Shown: piece by piece, positions 9,245 through 17,770 of the stretch
Layout: every line of letters begins with the position of its first letter
How positions within the stretch are numbered: the first letter of the stretch is position 1
DNA from: an uncultured Acetobacteraceae bacterium
Lineage (GTDB): Bacteria; Pseudomonadota; Alphaproteobacteria; Acetobacterales; Acetobacteraceae
Direction: 5' to 3'
Length of the DNA stretch: 64,000 nt
Assembly: GCA_903895595.1 (NCBI GenBank)
Contig: CAITUP010000075.1
Coordinates: 1-64,000, forward strand
The notes under the pieces: generated by a model
Database searches by the model: none
What the model was told of the DNA's origin: nothing
What the model saw: only the letters and a program-made list of their open reading frames with translations
Program-made: the position numbers and the translations under genes

Positions 9245-9496
9245 ATGAGCGAGACCGTTTTGGACGTTAAGGGCATGGCCTGCCCCTTGCCCGTGTTGCG
9301 GGCCAATCGGAGCCTGCGCGGCATGGCGCCGGGGGAGCGGCTGCGCGTGCTGGCCACCGATCGCGCGGCGGTCGGCGATTTCCAGGCATTTTGCCGGGAA
9401 ACCGGCCACGATCTGCTGGCATGGAGCGAGGAAGCCGGCGTATTCAGCTTCGTCATCCGCCGCCGTCCGGCGGACCGGGACCCGAAGGACGCATGA
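9245..9496 (+). CDS. TusA-family sulfur-carrier protein
   Basis: 83 residues with the TusA/SirA fold and the active-site motif GMACPLPVLRANRSL, whose Cys carries persulfide sulfur in this family (2-thiouridine synthesis, molybdopterin or other sulfur relays). ATG 9245 was preferred because the domain begins directly (ETVLDVKGMACP). ATG 9236 would add three residues. It ends 1 base before the deacetylase gene, so the two are probably co-transcribed. It starts 65 bases from the divergent ROK kinase. A general sulfur-transfer role is likely; the acceptor is unknown. Confidence 0.88.
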   Translation: MSETVLDVKGMACPLPVLRANRSLRGMAPGERLRVLATDRAAVGDFQAFCRETGHDLLAWSEEAGVFSFVIRRRPADRDPKDA

Positions 9497-9497
9497 C

Positions 9498-10430
9498 GTG
9501 ACCACGGCTTTGATCACTCACCCCGCGTGCTTGCAGCACGACATGGGCCCGCATCACCCCGAATGCCCGGATCGGCTGCACGCCGTTCTGCACGCGCTGG
9601 AGGCACCGGAATTCGGCGCCCTGCTGCGCGAATCCGCGCCTGAGGCCACCATCGAACAACTGACCCGCGTGCACCCCGTGGACCTAGTGGAAGCCCTGCT
9701 GGCGATTCGCCCCGAACTCGGCGAACTGGTGGCGCTGGATGGCGATACGTCGATGGGGGAAGGCAGCGCGGAGGCCGCCTTGCGCGCCGCCGGCGCCGGC
9801 ATCCTCGCGGTCGATGCGGTGATGGAGGGGCGGGTGCAATCCGCCTTCGCCGCCGTCCGCCCGCCCGGTCATCACGCCGAACCCAATCGCCCCATGGGAT
9901 TCTGCCTGTTCAACAACGCCGCCATCGCCGCGCTGCATGCCCGCACGCATTGGGGTCTGCAACGAGTCGCGGTCGTCGATTTCGACGTGCATCACGGCAA
10001 CGGCACCCAGGCGATGTTCGAGTCGGATGCCGGGTTGTTCTACGCCTCGTCCCACCAAAGCCCGTGCTATCCCGGCACCGGCCACACGTCGGAGCGCGGA
10101 GTCGCCGGCAACATCGTCAACGCCCCGCTCCGCCCCGGCGACGGCAGTGTCGCGTTCCGCAATGCGTGGGAGCGGATCATCCTCCCCGCGCTCGACCGGT
10201 TCGAGCCTGAACTGCTGATCGTCTCCGCCGGCTTCGACGCCCACCGCGACGATCCCCTGGCGCAGCTCCGCGTCGAAACCTCCGACTACGCATGGCTCAC
10301 CGATCAGCTCGTCGCGCTGGCGGACCGGCACTGCCAGGGACGGGTGGTGTCGATGCTGGAAGGCGGCTACGACCTGAACGCGCTGGCGGCCTCGGCCGCC
10401 GTTCACGTGCGCGGCCTGATGCGCGCCTGA
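9498..10430 (+). CDS. Histone-deacetylase-like amidohydrolase
   Basis: 310-residue zinc-dependent deacetylase of the HDAC/AcuC/APAH superfamily. Visible active-site signatures are RPPGHHA (tandem His), GFCLFNNAAIAA, VVDFDVHHGNGTQ (zinc Asp and His) and VSAGFDAHRDDPL (second zinc Asp). The GTG at 9498 gives a natural N-terminus (TTALITHPACLQHDMGPHHPE). It likely removes acetyl groups from acetyl-polyamines, acetoin-related substrates or proteins; the substrate is not determined here. It is first in a run with xseB and tlyA, a neighbourhood seen in many alphaproteobacteria. Confidence 0.93.
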   Translation: MTTALITHPACLQHDMGPHHPECPDRLHAVLHALEAPEFGALLRESAPEATIEQLTRVHPVDLVEALLAIRPELGELVALDGDTSMGEGSAEAALRAAGAGILAVDAVMEGRVQSAFAAVRPPGHHAEPNRPMGFCLFNNAAIAALHARTHWGLQRVAVVDFDVHHGNGTQAMFESDAGLFYASSHQSPCYPGTGHTSERGVAGNIVNAPLRPGDGSVAFRNAWERIILPALDRFEPELLIVSAGFDAHRDDPLAQLRVETSDYAWLTDQLVALADRHCQGRVVSMLEGGYDLNALAASAAVHVRGLMRA

Positions 10431-10439
10431 GGAAAGACC

Positions 10440-10679
10440 ATGCCCGAACCCAAACCCGATGTCAGCGCCCTGTCGTTCGAGGAAGCGCTCGCCGAACTGG
10501 AACAGATCGTCCGCGGCCTGGAAAACGGCCAGCAGAAACTGGCCGATGCGATCGACGCCTACGAACGCGGCGCCGCCCTCCGCCGCCACTGCGAGGCCAA
10601 GCTCACCGAAGCCGAAGCTCGGGTTGCCGCGATTGTGCAGAACGCCGACGGGTCGTTGTCGACGCGGCCGCTGGAGTAG
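10440..10679 (+). CDS. xseB: Exodeoxyribonuclease VII small subunit
   Basis: 79-residue helical subunit that joins XseA to degrade single-stranded DNA. It has the typical signature LSFEEALAELEQIVRGLENG followed by LADAIDAYERGAALRRHCE. Length and order of helices fit the family. It lies 9 bases after the deacetylase gene and 2 bases before tlyA, so the three are one transcription unit. The xseA partner is not in the window, which is usual. Confidence 0.95.
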   Translation: MPEPKPDVSALSFEEALAELEQIVRGLENGQQKLADAIDAYERGAALRRHCEAKLTEAEARVAAIVQNADGSLSTRPLE

Positions 10680-10681
10680 GG

Positions 10682-11419
10682 GTGGCCAAGCAACGTGTCG
10701 ACCAGCTCCTCGTCGACCGCGGCCTCGTGGAATCCCGCGCCCGCGCGCAAGCCCTGATCCTCGCCGGTAAAATCTACAGCGGCGACCGGCGCGTCGAGAA
10801 ACCCGGCACCGCCATGGCCGACGACGTCCCGCTAACGGTCAAAGGCCAGGACCACCCCTGGGTATCCCGCGGCGGGCTCAAGCTCGATCACGGCCTGAAG
10901 CATTTCGGCTTCTCCGCCGAAGGCCGGATTTGCCTGGACGTCGGCGCCTCCACTGGCGGTTTCACCGATGTGCTGCTGACAAATGGTGCCGCCAAGGTCC
11001 ACGCGGTCGATGTCGGGCATGGGCAGCTCGCCTGGAAGCTCCGCTCCGACCAGCGCGTCGTGGTCTACGAAAAGACCAACGCCCGCCACATCACGGCGGA
11101 GACGATCACCGACCCCATCGGCGCCCTGGTCTGCGATGCCAGCTTCATTGGCCTGTCCGTGGTGCTGACCGCGCCTTTGGCCCTGTGCGCCCCCGGCGCC
11201 TGGGCGATCGCGCTGATAAAACCGCAATTCGAGGCCGGACCGGGTCAGGTCGGAAATAAAGGCGTGGTCCGCGATCCCGCCGTGCACGTGGAAGTCTGCC
11301 GGAAGGTCCAAGCCTGGTGGTCGTCTTTGCCCGGTTGGCGGGTCCTCGGGATCGAGGAAAGCCCGATCACCGGACCGGAGGGCAACAAGGAATTCCTGAT
11401 CGGCGCCGAACGCGCCTGA
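10682..11419 (+). CDS. tlyA: TlyA-type 2'-O-methyltransferase (hemolysin A family)
   Basis: 245-residue fusion of an N-terminal S4 RNA-binding domain (QRVDQLLVDRGLVESRARAQ) and an FtsJ-like methyltransferase domain with SAM site LDVGASTGGFTDVLL. It methylates ribose of rRNA cytidines in characterised members. The GTG at 10682 starts the S4 domain 2 bases after the xseB stop, so translation is probably coupled. Longer frames reaching 10292 run antiframe through xseB and were rejected. In many alphaproteobacteria dxs lies between xseB and tlyA; it is absent here. Confidence 0.93.
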   Translation: MAKQRVDQLLVDRGLVESRARAQALILAGKIYSGDRRVEKPGTAMADDVPLTVKGQDHPWVSRGGLKLDHGLKHFGFSAEGRICLDVGASTGGFTDVLLTNGAAKVHAVDVGHGQLAWKLRSDQRVVVYEKTNARHITAETITDPIGALVCDASFIGLSVVLTAPLALCAPGAWAIALIKPQFEAGPGQVGNKGVVRDPAVHVEVCRKVQAWWSSLPGWRVLGIEESPITGPEGNKEFLIGAERA

Positions 11420-11566
11420 TCAGGCGGCCAGCGCCTCGGGCATCCGCCCATGATCGGCGACCTCGTCCAGTAGCGCCCAGATACGGGCCGGCTGCATGGG
11501 GACATCCGGATCGTTCAGCAGCCGGTCGAGCTCTTCGATCTTCAGAGAATACTCGGTTTCGGTCAT
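11420..11566 (-). CDS. Small 48-residue acidic protein, uncharacterised
   Basis: A short frame of 49 codons on the minus strand starts at ATG 11566 and stops at TGA 11420, directly abutting the convergent tlyA stop. The product is acidic and helical, beginning MTETEYSLKIEELDRLLND and ending HGRMPEALAA. The LDRLLNDPDVPMQP core looks protein-like, and I recall similar short hypothetical proteins in Rhodospirillales. No signal peptide or membrane segment is present. The ribosome site is weak. It is divergent from the CobW gene. Function is unknown; comparison of close relatives would settle whether it is conserved. Confidence 0.55.
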   Translation of the reverse strand: MTETEYSLKIEELDRLLNDPDVPMQPARIWALLDEVADHGRMPEALAA

Positions 11567-11739
11567 CGTGGCGTCTCATGGTTCAGGGTATGGGCGCCTT
11601 TTGCCCGCTGTCTGTGGCGAACCTAAGGCGGGATTATGCCAGGAATTCGGTATGCGCGATCATGCCGACCCCGCCGGGTGGTCGAGCGCCGCCAACACAC
11701 CTATATGAAGGCCCAAGACTGACCAATCGGAGTTCCCCC

Positions 11740-12717
11740 ATGGCGGAGACCAACACGGACCTGGTGCCGGTGACGGTGCTGACCGGCTACCTCGGCGCCG
11801 GCAAGACCACCTTGCTCAACCGCATTCTGACCGAGAACCACGGCAAAAAATATGCCGTGGTCATCAATGAGTTCGGCGAACTCGGGGTGGACAACGACCT
11901 CGTCGTGGACACCGATGAGGAAGTGTTCGAGATGAACAACGGCTGCATTTGCTGCACCGTGCGCGGCGACCTGATCCGCATCGTCGGCGGGCTGATGAAG
12001 CGCCGCGACAAGTTCGACGGCATTATCATCGAGACCACCGGCCTCGCGAACCCAGCCCCGGTGGCGCAGACGTTCTTCGTCGACGAAGGCGTGAAGGCGA
12101 AAACCCGCCTGGACGCCATCGTCACCGTCGTGGACGCCAAGCATCTGCCGGCCCGCTTGGAAGACAGCAACGAGGCCGAGGACCAGATCGCCTTCGCCGA
12201 CGTGATCGTGCTGAACAAGACCGATCTGGTGACGCCGGAGGAGCTGGAAGCCGTCGAAGCCCAGATCCGCAAAATCAACCGCTTCGCCACCATCCACCGC
12301 ACCCAGCGCTCCGCCGTCGCGATCGCCGACGTGCTGAACAAGGGCGCCTTCGACCTCAATCGCGTGCTGGCCTTCCAGCCCGATTTCCTGTCCGGCGACG
12401 ACGATCACGAGCACAACGAGGAAATCTCCTCGATGAGCTTCGAAGTGGAAACGCCCATCGATCCCGAGAAATTCAACGCCTGGATCGGCGCGCTGCTACA
12501 GGACAAGGGGCCGGACCTGCTGCGCACCAAGGGCATTCTTTCGTACCAGAACGAGGACCGCCGCTTCGCCTTCCAAGCCGTGCACATGATCGCCGACGGC
12601 GATTTCGTGGCGCCGTGGAAAGACGGCGAGCCGCGCGTCAGCCGGATCGTCTTCATTGGCCGCAACCTCAACCGCCCGCAGCTCCGCCGCGGCTTCCAGG
12701 GCTGCGCCGCCGCATGA
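11740..12717 (+). CDS. CobW/COG0523-family metal-chaperone GTPase
   Basis: 325-residue G3E GTPase with Walker A LGAGKTTLL, the metal-binding loop NNGCICC (CxCC), switch region ETTGLANPAPV and the guanine motif NKTDL. A histidine/acid patch (DDDHEHNEE) near residue 227 precedes the C-terminal CobW domain. Members deliver zinc or other metals to client enzymes; here the client is unknown. ATG 11740 begins just before VPVTVLTGYLGAGK, and the long upstream extension is not conserved. Its stop overlaps the start of the WD40 gene by 4 bases. I see no clear Zur box upstream. Confidence 0.95.
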   Translation: MAETNTDLVPVTVLTGYLGAGKTTLLNRILTENHGKKYAVVINEFGELGVDNDLVVDTDEEVFEMNNGCICCTVRGDLIRIVGGLMKRRDKFDGIIIETTGLANPAPVAQTFFVDEGVKAKTRLDAIVTVVDAKHLPARLEDSNEAEDQIAFADVIVLNKTDLVTPEELEAVEAQIRKINRFATIHRTQRSAVAIADVLNKGAFDLNRVLAFQPDFLSGDDDHEHNEEISSMSFEVETPIDPEKFNAWIGALLQDKGPDLLRTKGILSYQNEDRRFAFQAVHMIADGDFVAPWKDGEPRVSRIVFIGRNLNRPQLRRGFQGCAAA

Positions 12718-13766
12718 GCCAATCCACCAAGGCCCGATTCCGGGTCGAGTCCCAGGGCATCGAGCGCGAGTTTGCCGCGTTCGTCGTCGGCGCCCGCTTC
12801 TCCAACGACGGCCGCACGCTGGCCTTCGCGCTGGGCGACGGCACTGTGCGGCTGGCGTCCATGGCTGCTGCCGAGGCGGAATGGGCGTCCGTCGAGGCCC
12901 ACGACGGGGGTATTCTGTCCATAGCTGCCGACGCCCAGCTGGCCGGGTTCGTCACCGGCGGCGACGATGGCGCCCTGAACCGCATCGGCGCCGACGGGTC
13001 GGTCAGTACGGTCGGAAAATTCGGGATGCGCTGGGTGGAGCAGGTCGCGACCCATGCCGCCGAGAAAGGCAAAGGCGTCATCGCCGCCGCCGTCGGCAAG
13101 GTCGTGCATGTGTTCGACCACGCTGGCCAGAAGCTGAAGGAACTGGTGCATCCGTCCTCGGTCACCGGCCTCGCGTTCGACGCCAAAGGCAAGCGCATCG
13201 GGGCGTCGCACTACAACGGCGCCACGCTCTGGTTCATTGCCGCCAAGGTCGACAGCCCGCGCAAGCTGGAATGGAAAGGCAGCCACACCGGCATCGCGCT
13301 GCACCCCAAGGACGAAGCCGTCGTCACCGCCATGCAGGAAAACGCCCTGCACGGCTGGAGCCTGCCGGAACTGAAGCACATGCGCATGAGCGGCTACCCT
13401 GCGAAAACGCAGTCGCTGTCGTTCAGCAAAGGCGGCAAATGGCTGGCGAGCAGCGGCGCCGACGCGATGGTGCTGTGGCCGTTCCATGGCGGTGGCCCGA
13501 TGGGCAAGGCACCCACGGAACTGGCCGGCGGCGACGGGATCATTTGCAATCAGGTCGCCTGCCACCCGTTGAACGACATCGTGGCCGGCGGCTTTGCCGA
13601 TGGGTTGGTCGTCGTGGCCGACATCGCCTCCTCCCGCATCCTGCCCATCGTGCCGCCTGATCACGGGCCGATTTCCACGCTGGCCTGGAGCCCGGACGGG
13701 ACCCGGCTGGCGGTGGGGACGGAGACGGGTTACGCGGCCATCGTCGATTTCGCATCGCGCAGCTAA
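12714..13766 (+). CDS. WD40-repeat protein coupled to CobW
   Basis: 350-residue protein built of repeated beta-propeller blades, for example FVVGARFSNDGRTLAFALG, SVTGLAFDAKGKRIGASHYN, KTQSLSFSKGGKWLASSGAD and PISTLAWSPDGTRLAVGTE. There is no signal peptide, so it is probably cytosolic. ATG 12714 overlaps the CobW TGA (ATGA), implying translational coupling and a shared job. A WD40 propeller is normally a protein-interaction platform, so it may present a metalloprotein client to the GTPase. That role is inferred. Confidence 0.88.
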   Translation: MSQSTKARFRVESQGIEREFAAFVVGARFSNDGRTLAFALGDGTVRLASMAAAEAEWASVEAHDGGILSIAADAQLAGFVTGGDDGALNRIGADGSVSTVGKFGMRWVEQVATHAAEKGKGVIAAAVGKVVHVFDHAGQKLKELVHPSSVTGLAFDAKGKRIGASHYNGATLWFIAAKVDSPRKLEWKGSHTGIALHPKDEAVVTAMQENALHGWSLPELKHMRMSGYPAKTQSLSFSKGGKWLASSGADAMVLWPFHGGGPMGKAPTELAGGDGIICNQVACHPLNDIVAGGFADGLVVVADIASSRILPIVPPDHGPISTLAWSPDGTRLAVGTETGYAAIVDFASRS

Positions 13767-13784
13767 ACCATCGGGAGAACGCTA

Positions 13785-14627
13785 ATGTCCTTGCAACTCC
13801 AAGACCTCGCCACGCTCCCCAAAGTGGACGGCCCGATCGTTTACCTCGCGCACATGCCGGAAAAGCCGCACTCCTACACCTACACGCAGCCCGGCGTGCC
13901 CATCAGCAACATCGTCACCGAGACCCATACGGTCGAAATCCACGACATGCGCCCTGTCGCGAAGGATCTGTCGCTGGACCGGGAAGGTTTCGCGCTGATC
14001 GACTGCCCCACCGAACAGCAGGATTTCTACGACGAAAATGAACTGAAGCGCGTCTGCTACCCCGAAACCGAACGCGCGGTGCTGGAAGCGACCGGCGGCA
14101 AGCGCGCGGTGATCTTCGATCACACCTTCCGCCGCCGCGTGTGGGATGGCGAAGACCGTGCCCCCGGCGTGCCGCGCCAGCCCGTCGCCCGCATTCACGG
14201 CGACTACACGGAAATCTCCGGCCCGCAGCGCGTCCGCGACGTCATGGGCGATGAGGCCGAGGAACTGCTGAAACACCGCTTCGCCATCGTGAACCTCTGG
14301 CGCCCGATCACCGGACCGCTGATGGATGCGCCTCTGGCGCTCTGCCACGCCGCGACCGTCGCGACCGAGGATTTCGTCACCCACGATCTGATCTATCGCG
14401 ACCGCGTGGGCGAAATTTACGCCCTGACCTACAACCCCGCGCACCAATGGTTCTATGCTCCCGCGATGCGGACGGATGAGGCGCTACTGCTGAAGTGCTT
14501 CGACTCGAAACGCGACGGCCGCGCCCGGTTCATGCCGCACACGTCGTTCGAGGACCCCACCGCACCGGCCGATAAACTGCCGAGGGAAAGCATCGAGCTA
14601 CGGGTGCTGGTGTTCTTCGGGGATTGA
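13785..14627 (+). CDS. CmcJ/NvfI-family oxidoreductase
   Basis: 280-residue protein resembling the CmcJ (7-alpha-cephem-methoxylase P8 chain) and fungal NvfI/AsaB family. Recognisable stretches are VIFDHTFRRR near residue 108, ARIHGDYTEISGPQRV near 134, FAIVNLWRPI near 168 and a C-terminal PHTSFEDP. The fold relates to non-haem iron 2-oxoglutarate enzymes, although the family's chemistry is poorly defined. No biosynthetic cluster surrounds it. It lies 18 bases after the WD40 gene on the same strand and may be co-transcribed. It converges on dnaA across a strong hairpin. Confidence 0.82.
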   Translation: MSLQLQDLATLPKVDGPIVYLAHMPEKPHSYTYTQPGVPISNIVTETHTVEIHDMRPVAKDLSLDREGFALIDCPTEQQDFYDENELKRVCYPETERAVLEATGGKRAVIFDHTFRRRVWDGEDRAPGVPRQPVARIHGDYTEISGPQRVRDVMGDEAEELLKHRFAIVNLWRPITGPLMDAPLALCHAATVATEDFVTHDLIYRDRVGEIYALTYNPAHQWFYAPAMRTDEALLLKCFDSKRDGRARFMPHTSFEDPTAPADKLPRESIELRVLVFFGD

Positions 14628-14642
14628 GCACGGGAATTTTGT

Positions 14643-14670
14643 GTCATGGTCCGCGCAGGCGGACCATGAC
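14643..14670. terminator. Perfect hairpin between convergent genes
   Basis: GTCATGGTCCGC (14643-14654) pairs perfectly with GCGGACCATGAC (14659-14670) around a GCAG loop. It lies between the CmcJ-like gene and the convergent dnaA stop at 14675, so it probably terminates both. There is no U-tract. The GTCATGGTC core is shared with the palindromic repeat family at 31464, 36863 and 51711. Confidence 0.65.
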
Positions 14671-14674
14671 CCCC

Positions 14675-16108
14675 TCAGGACTCCAACAACCGCCGCAACA
14701 ATTCCACATCCTCGGCGAACTGGCCGTCCTTCGCCATCAGCTCATTCACCCGCGCGACCGCGTGCATCACTGTTGTGTGATCGCGGTCGCCGAAGCGCTT
14801 GCCGATATCCGGCAGACTGCGGCTGGTCAGTTGCTTCGCCAGATACATCGCCACCTGACGCGGCCGAGCGACTTGGCGGGCACGGCGGGCAGACGTCATG
14901 TCGGTGACGCGGAGACCGTAATACTCGGAGACTTTTTTCTGGATTTCTTCAATGGAAATGCGACGGTCGTGCGCTTTCAACAGGTCGTGCAGCACTTCCT
15001 GCGTCGTTTCCAGGGTGATCGACCGTCCGAACAAATTCGCGTGCGCGGTCAGGCGGTTCAACGCGCCCTCCAGCTCCCGCACATTCGACGTGATCTTATG
15101 TGCCAGATATTCCAGTACCTTTTGCGGCACCGGCGTTCCCGCTCGGCTTGCTTTTGCTTCCAGGATGGATAGCCGCAGTTCGTAGGTCGTCGTATGCAGA
15201 TCGGCGACCATGCCGCACCCAAGCCGGGTTTTCAGACGAGCTTCCAGATCGAGTTCCGATGGAGACTTATCGGATGAGACGACGATCTGCTTTCCAGCTT
15301 CCACTAAATAATTAAACGTGTGGAAGAACTCTTCTTGGGTGTTGTCCTTCCCGATCAGGAATTGCAGATCGTCGATCATCAGCACGTCGACGCCGCGTAA
15401 TTCCTCCTTGAATTCCATAGTGGAATGCGACCGGATCGCGGCGATGAACCGGTACATGAACTTTTCCGCGGACATGTAGGTGACCGCGACCGGTGGCCTT
15501 CCGTCGGTTTCGGTGCGGGCCGACAATGCCCATGCGATTGCGTGCATCAGGTGTGTCTTGCCCAACCCGACGCCGCCGTAGAGAAACAATGGGTTGAAGC
15601 CGGCGGCCGATGGCTGCTCCGCGACTCGCTTGGCGCAGGCGTAGGCGAATTCGTTTGGTTTTCCAACGACAAAGCCATCGAACGTGAAGCGCGGATCGAG
15701 CGCCGCTGCCAGTTCGGTGCGTCCGGGCTGCGGTTCTTCGATCGTCGCCGGCTCGGGAGGCGGTGCGGGTGGCGTGATCTCCTCCGGCGCGGCCTGAACC
15801 GTACCGGATTGCGTGATGGCGCCGACGCCGTTGCCTACGCGAAGATCGACACGGCGAATGTCCGGATTTTCTTGCTGCCAAAGGGCATTCAGGCGCGCCC
15901 CGAAATGGCTGCTGACATGGTCGCGCAGGAACCGCGTGGGCAGATGAACAGTCACTTCGTCGCCATCCGCGGCAACGAGAGCCATCGGCTTGAGCCATGT
16001 ACGATAGACGACATCCCCGAATTCGGACTGCAAGCGCCCGCGAATATGCGCCCATTGAGCGGCGACTTGCGCGGACACCACGGTCGCGCCCTCCCTGGTT
16101 GCGGGCAT
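14675..16108 (-). CDS. dnaA: Chromosomal replication initiator protein DnaA
   Basis: 477-residue initiator ATPase. Domain I (about residues 14-80) contains WLKPMALVAADGDEVTVHLP. A proline-rich linker domain II follows (PAPPPEPATIEE). The AAA+ domain has Walker A GGVGLGKTHL, Walker B VLMIDDLQFL and a sensor segment (VVSSDKSPSEL). Domain IV ends with the DnaA-box-binding signature DRDHTTVMHAVARV. ATG 16108 (MPATREGA) is preferred; a TTG at 16114 would add two residues. It lies downstream of rpsT on the same strand, with 399 bases between, and converges with the CmcJ-like gene. dnaN is not adjacent. Confidence 0.97.
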   Translation of the reverse strand: MPATREGATVVSAQVAAQWAHIRGRLQSEFGDVVYRTWLKPMALVAADGDEVTVHLPTRFLRDHVSSHFGARLNALWQQENPDIRRVDLRVGNGVGAITQSGTVQAAPEEITPPAPPPEPATIEEPQPGRTELAAALDPRFTFDGFVVGKPNEFAYACAKRVAEQPSAAGFNPLFLYGGVGLGKTHLMHAIAWALSARTETDGRPPVAVTYMSAEKFMYRFIAAIRSHSTMEFKEELRGVDVLMIDDLQFLIGKDNTQEEFFHTFNYLVEAGKQIVVSSDKSPSELDLEARLKTRLGCGMVADLHTTTYELRLSILEAKASRAGTPVPQKVLEYLAHKITSNVRELEGALNRLTAHANLFGRSITLETTQEVLHDLLKAHDRRISIEEIQKKVSEYYGLRVTDMTSARRARQVARPRQVAMYLAKQLTSRSLPDIGKRFGDRDHTTVMHAVARVNELMAKDGQFAEDVELLRRLLES

Positions 16109-16507
16109 TTCCAAAACTCCGCGAATATCAACGATGTAGAGTAGAGATCAGCGCCTTCGCGCTGTTTATTCAATGGCCTAATCAATACGACCGCTACGCT
16201 GGAGCGTTTCGGCCGTTTTCGAATGTTCGGCCCGGCTTGCCCGGTGCAGCAAAACTTAATCCAATGGCGCGGCGGCGGCAACCGAAAACTGACTTATGCT
16301 CAAACAGTGCAATAAAAACGCAACGATATTACGTTTGTTACTATCCTGAAGACGCGTCGCGGGCTGCACCCGAATCTCCTTAGAGATTGGAAACAACCCG
16401 CAAGACGCCATATACAGACTGCCTTTTCAGACTGTCCTTATATCTCATGCAAGGTATAATGCGCCGGCTACGGGGCTGGTCAAGCCCTTTTCCGAAACAA
16501 TCGGCGA
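16109..16507. other. Intergenic region between rpsT and dnaA
   Basis: 399 bases that must hold the dnaA promoter and leader. The middle (about 16255-16345) is distinctly AT-richer than its surroundings. I looked for TTATCCACA-type DnaA boxes on both strands and found no cluster, so I do not call an origin here. A weak hairpin (GGGCT...AGCCC followed by TTTT, about 16476-16495) is oriented for rightward transcripts, so it would not serve rpsT. No gene of reasonable coding quality is present. Confidence 0.5.
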
Positions 16508-16777
16508 TCAAGCGGTCGCGATCGCCTTGATGCGCGCGGACAGCCGGGACAGCTTGCGGGCGACGGTGTTGAGATGCGTGATGCCCTTCCCGGCGGCACG
16601 CTGCATCTCGGGCTGCGCGGCGCGCAGCGCTTCCGCGGCGGCGGACTTGTCGCCGCTGGCGATCGCCGTTTCGACCTTCTTCACGAAGGTACGCATACGG
16701 GACCTGCGGGCGGTATTCCGCTCGGTACGGGTCGCGGTCTGACGGATGCGCTTACGCGCGGATGCATTATTGGCCAT
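16508..16777 (-). CDS. rpsT: 30S ribosomal protein S20
   Basis: 89-residue, strongly basic ribosomal protein that binds 16S rRNA early in 30S assembly. The start [20 protein letters not shown] is the standard N-terminus, so ATG 16777 is chosen over a longer frame to 16822. The C-terminal helix [20 protein letters not shown] is typical. It is transcribed leftward toward dnaA, an arrangement common in alphaproteobacteria. A plausible promoter lies at 16859-16887. Confidence 0.97.
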   Translation of the reverse strand: MANNASARKRIRQTATRTERNTARRSRMRTFVKKVETAIASGDKSAAAEALRAAQPEMQRAAGKGITHLNTVARKLSRLSARIKAIATA

Positions 16778-16858
16778 GGGCTGTTCGGGTCGCCTGCTGA
16801 TTGGGTCGAATGGGTGTCGCACTCCCTCATGGTGGCGAGGAAGCGGCGGAAGGTCGGG

Positions 16859-16887
16859 CTTCTAAGCACCCGGCCCCCCAGAGTCAA
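16859..16887 (-). promoter_or_regulatory. Candidate sigma-70 promoter for rpsT
   Basis: On the minus strand TTGACT (-35, 16882-16887) is followed after 17 bases by TAGAAG (-10, 16859-16864). The match is good at -35 and moderate at -10. It lies about 80 bases upstream of the rpsT ATG with nothing else to serve. The call rests on spacing and consensus only. Confidence 0.45.
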
Positions 16888-16914
16888 GGAAGCGGAGTCA
16901 GTTTTTCGCGCCGG

Positions 16915-17760
16915 TCAGACCGGCACCGATCCTCCCATCGTCGTGCGGTGCATCAGGCGCCGCAGCGGCATGTCGTAATCCTGGATCGCGCGGTGCTGCA
17001 CCGTGCAATTGTCCCACATCAGCACGTCGCCCACCCACCACTGGTGCCGGTAAATATGCGCCGGCTTCACGATGTGGTCCGCCAGGGCCGCGATCAGCAA
17101 CTCGGCCTCCGCCTGCGCCATCCCCTCGATCGCCGTGCAATCGTCGCGCATCGCATACAGGCATTTTCGCCCCGTGTGCGGATGGGTCCGCACGATCGGG
17201 TGCCGCACCGGCGGGTTGCGGTCGATCTCCGACTGTTTGGGCGGGAAGGCGCGCTTGCGGCCAGTGAAATCGAAGGTGGCATACCGCCCCTCGATCCGGC
17301 GCCGCAGCGCGTCGGGCAGATTGTCCCAGGCCACGGCGGCGCTGGCGAACTCGGTATCGCCTAAGGGCAGGCCGCCCAGATTGGGGATCTCCAGCGCGTA
17401 CAACATCGTCCCGCGCGGAGGGCGAGCCGTGTAGCACATGTCGCTGTGCCAGTTCTCCCCGGCCCGCTTGATGCCGATCGGCTGCCCGTCCTGGGTGATG
17501 TTGGACACCACCACGATCTCCGGGCTGCCGGGGACGCTCCAGCGTTCGCTGAAGATGTTGAACTCGATCTCCCCGAACAGGCGGGTGAACGCCACCTGCT
17601 GCGGCGGCGCGATGCGCTGGTCGCGGAAGAAGATGACGCCATGCGTGTTATAAGCGTCGTCGATGGCGGCGAAGGTCGCGTCCTCCAACGGCTGAGACAG
17701 ATCGACGCCCCGGATTTCCGCCCCCGCGGCGGCACCGGTCGGGATGACTTCGATGGACAT
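16915..17760 (-). CDS. TauD/TfdA-family 2-oxoglutarate dioxygenase
   Basis: 281-residue non-haem Fe(II)/2-oxoglutarate-dependent dioxygenase. The iron-binding HxD is in WHSDMCY near residue 104. The distal His is in CTVQHRAIQDY near 260, and the 2-oxoglutarate-binding Arg is in LMHRTTMGG. The N-terminal GAEIRGVDLSQPL is the usual TauD opening. Substrates in this family include taurine, sulfonates and 2,4-D; the actual one is unknown. It follows the GMC oxidoreductase gene by 10 bases on the same strand, so the two oxidative enzymes probably act in one catabolic route. Confidence 0.9.
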   Translation of the reverse strand: MSIEVIPTGAAAGAEIRGVDLSQPLEDATFAAIDDAYNTHGVIFFRDQRIAPPQQVAFTRLFGEIEFNIFSERWSVPGSPEIVVVSNITQDGQPIGIKRAGENWHSDMCYTARPPRGTMLYALEIPNLGGLPLGDTEFASAAVAWDNLPDALRRRIEGRYATFDFTGRKRAFPPKQSEIDRNPPVRHPIVRTHPHTGRKCLYAMRDDCTAIEGMAQAEAELLIAALADHIVKPAHIYRHQWWVGDVLMWDNCTVQHRAIQDYDMPLRRLMHRTTMGGSVPV

Positions 17761-17770
17761 GTCCGCTCCC

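Noticed and set aside
16109-16507. Replication origin next to dnaA
   Set aside because: No cluster of DnaA boxes could be found on either strand; AT-richness alone is not enough.
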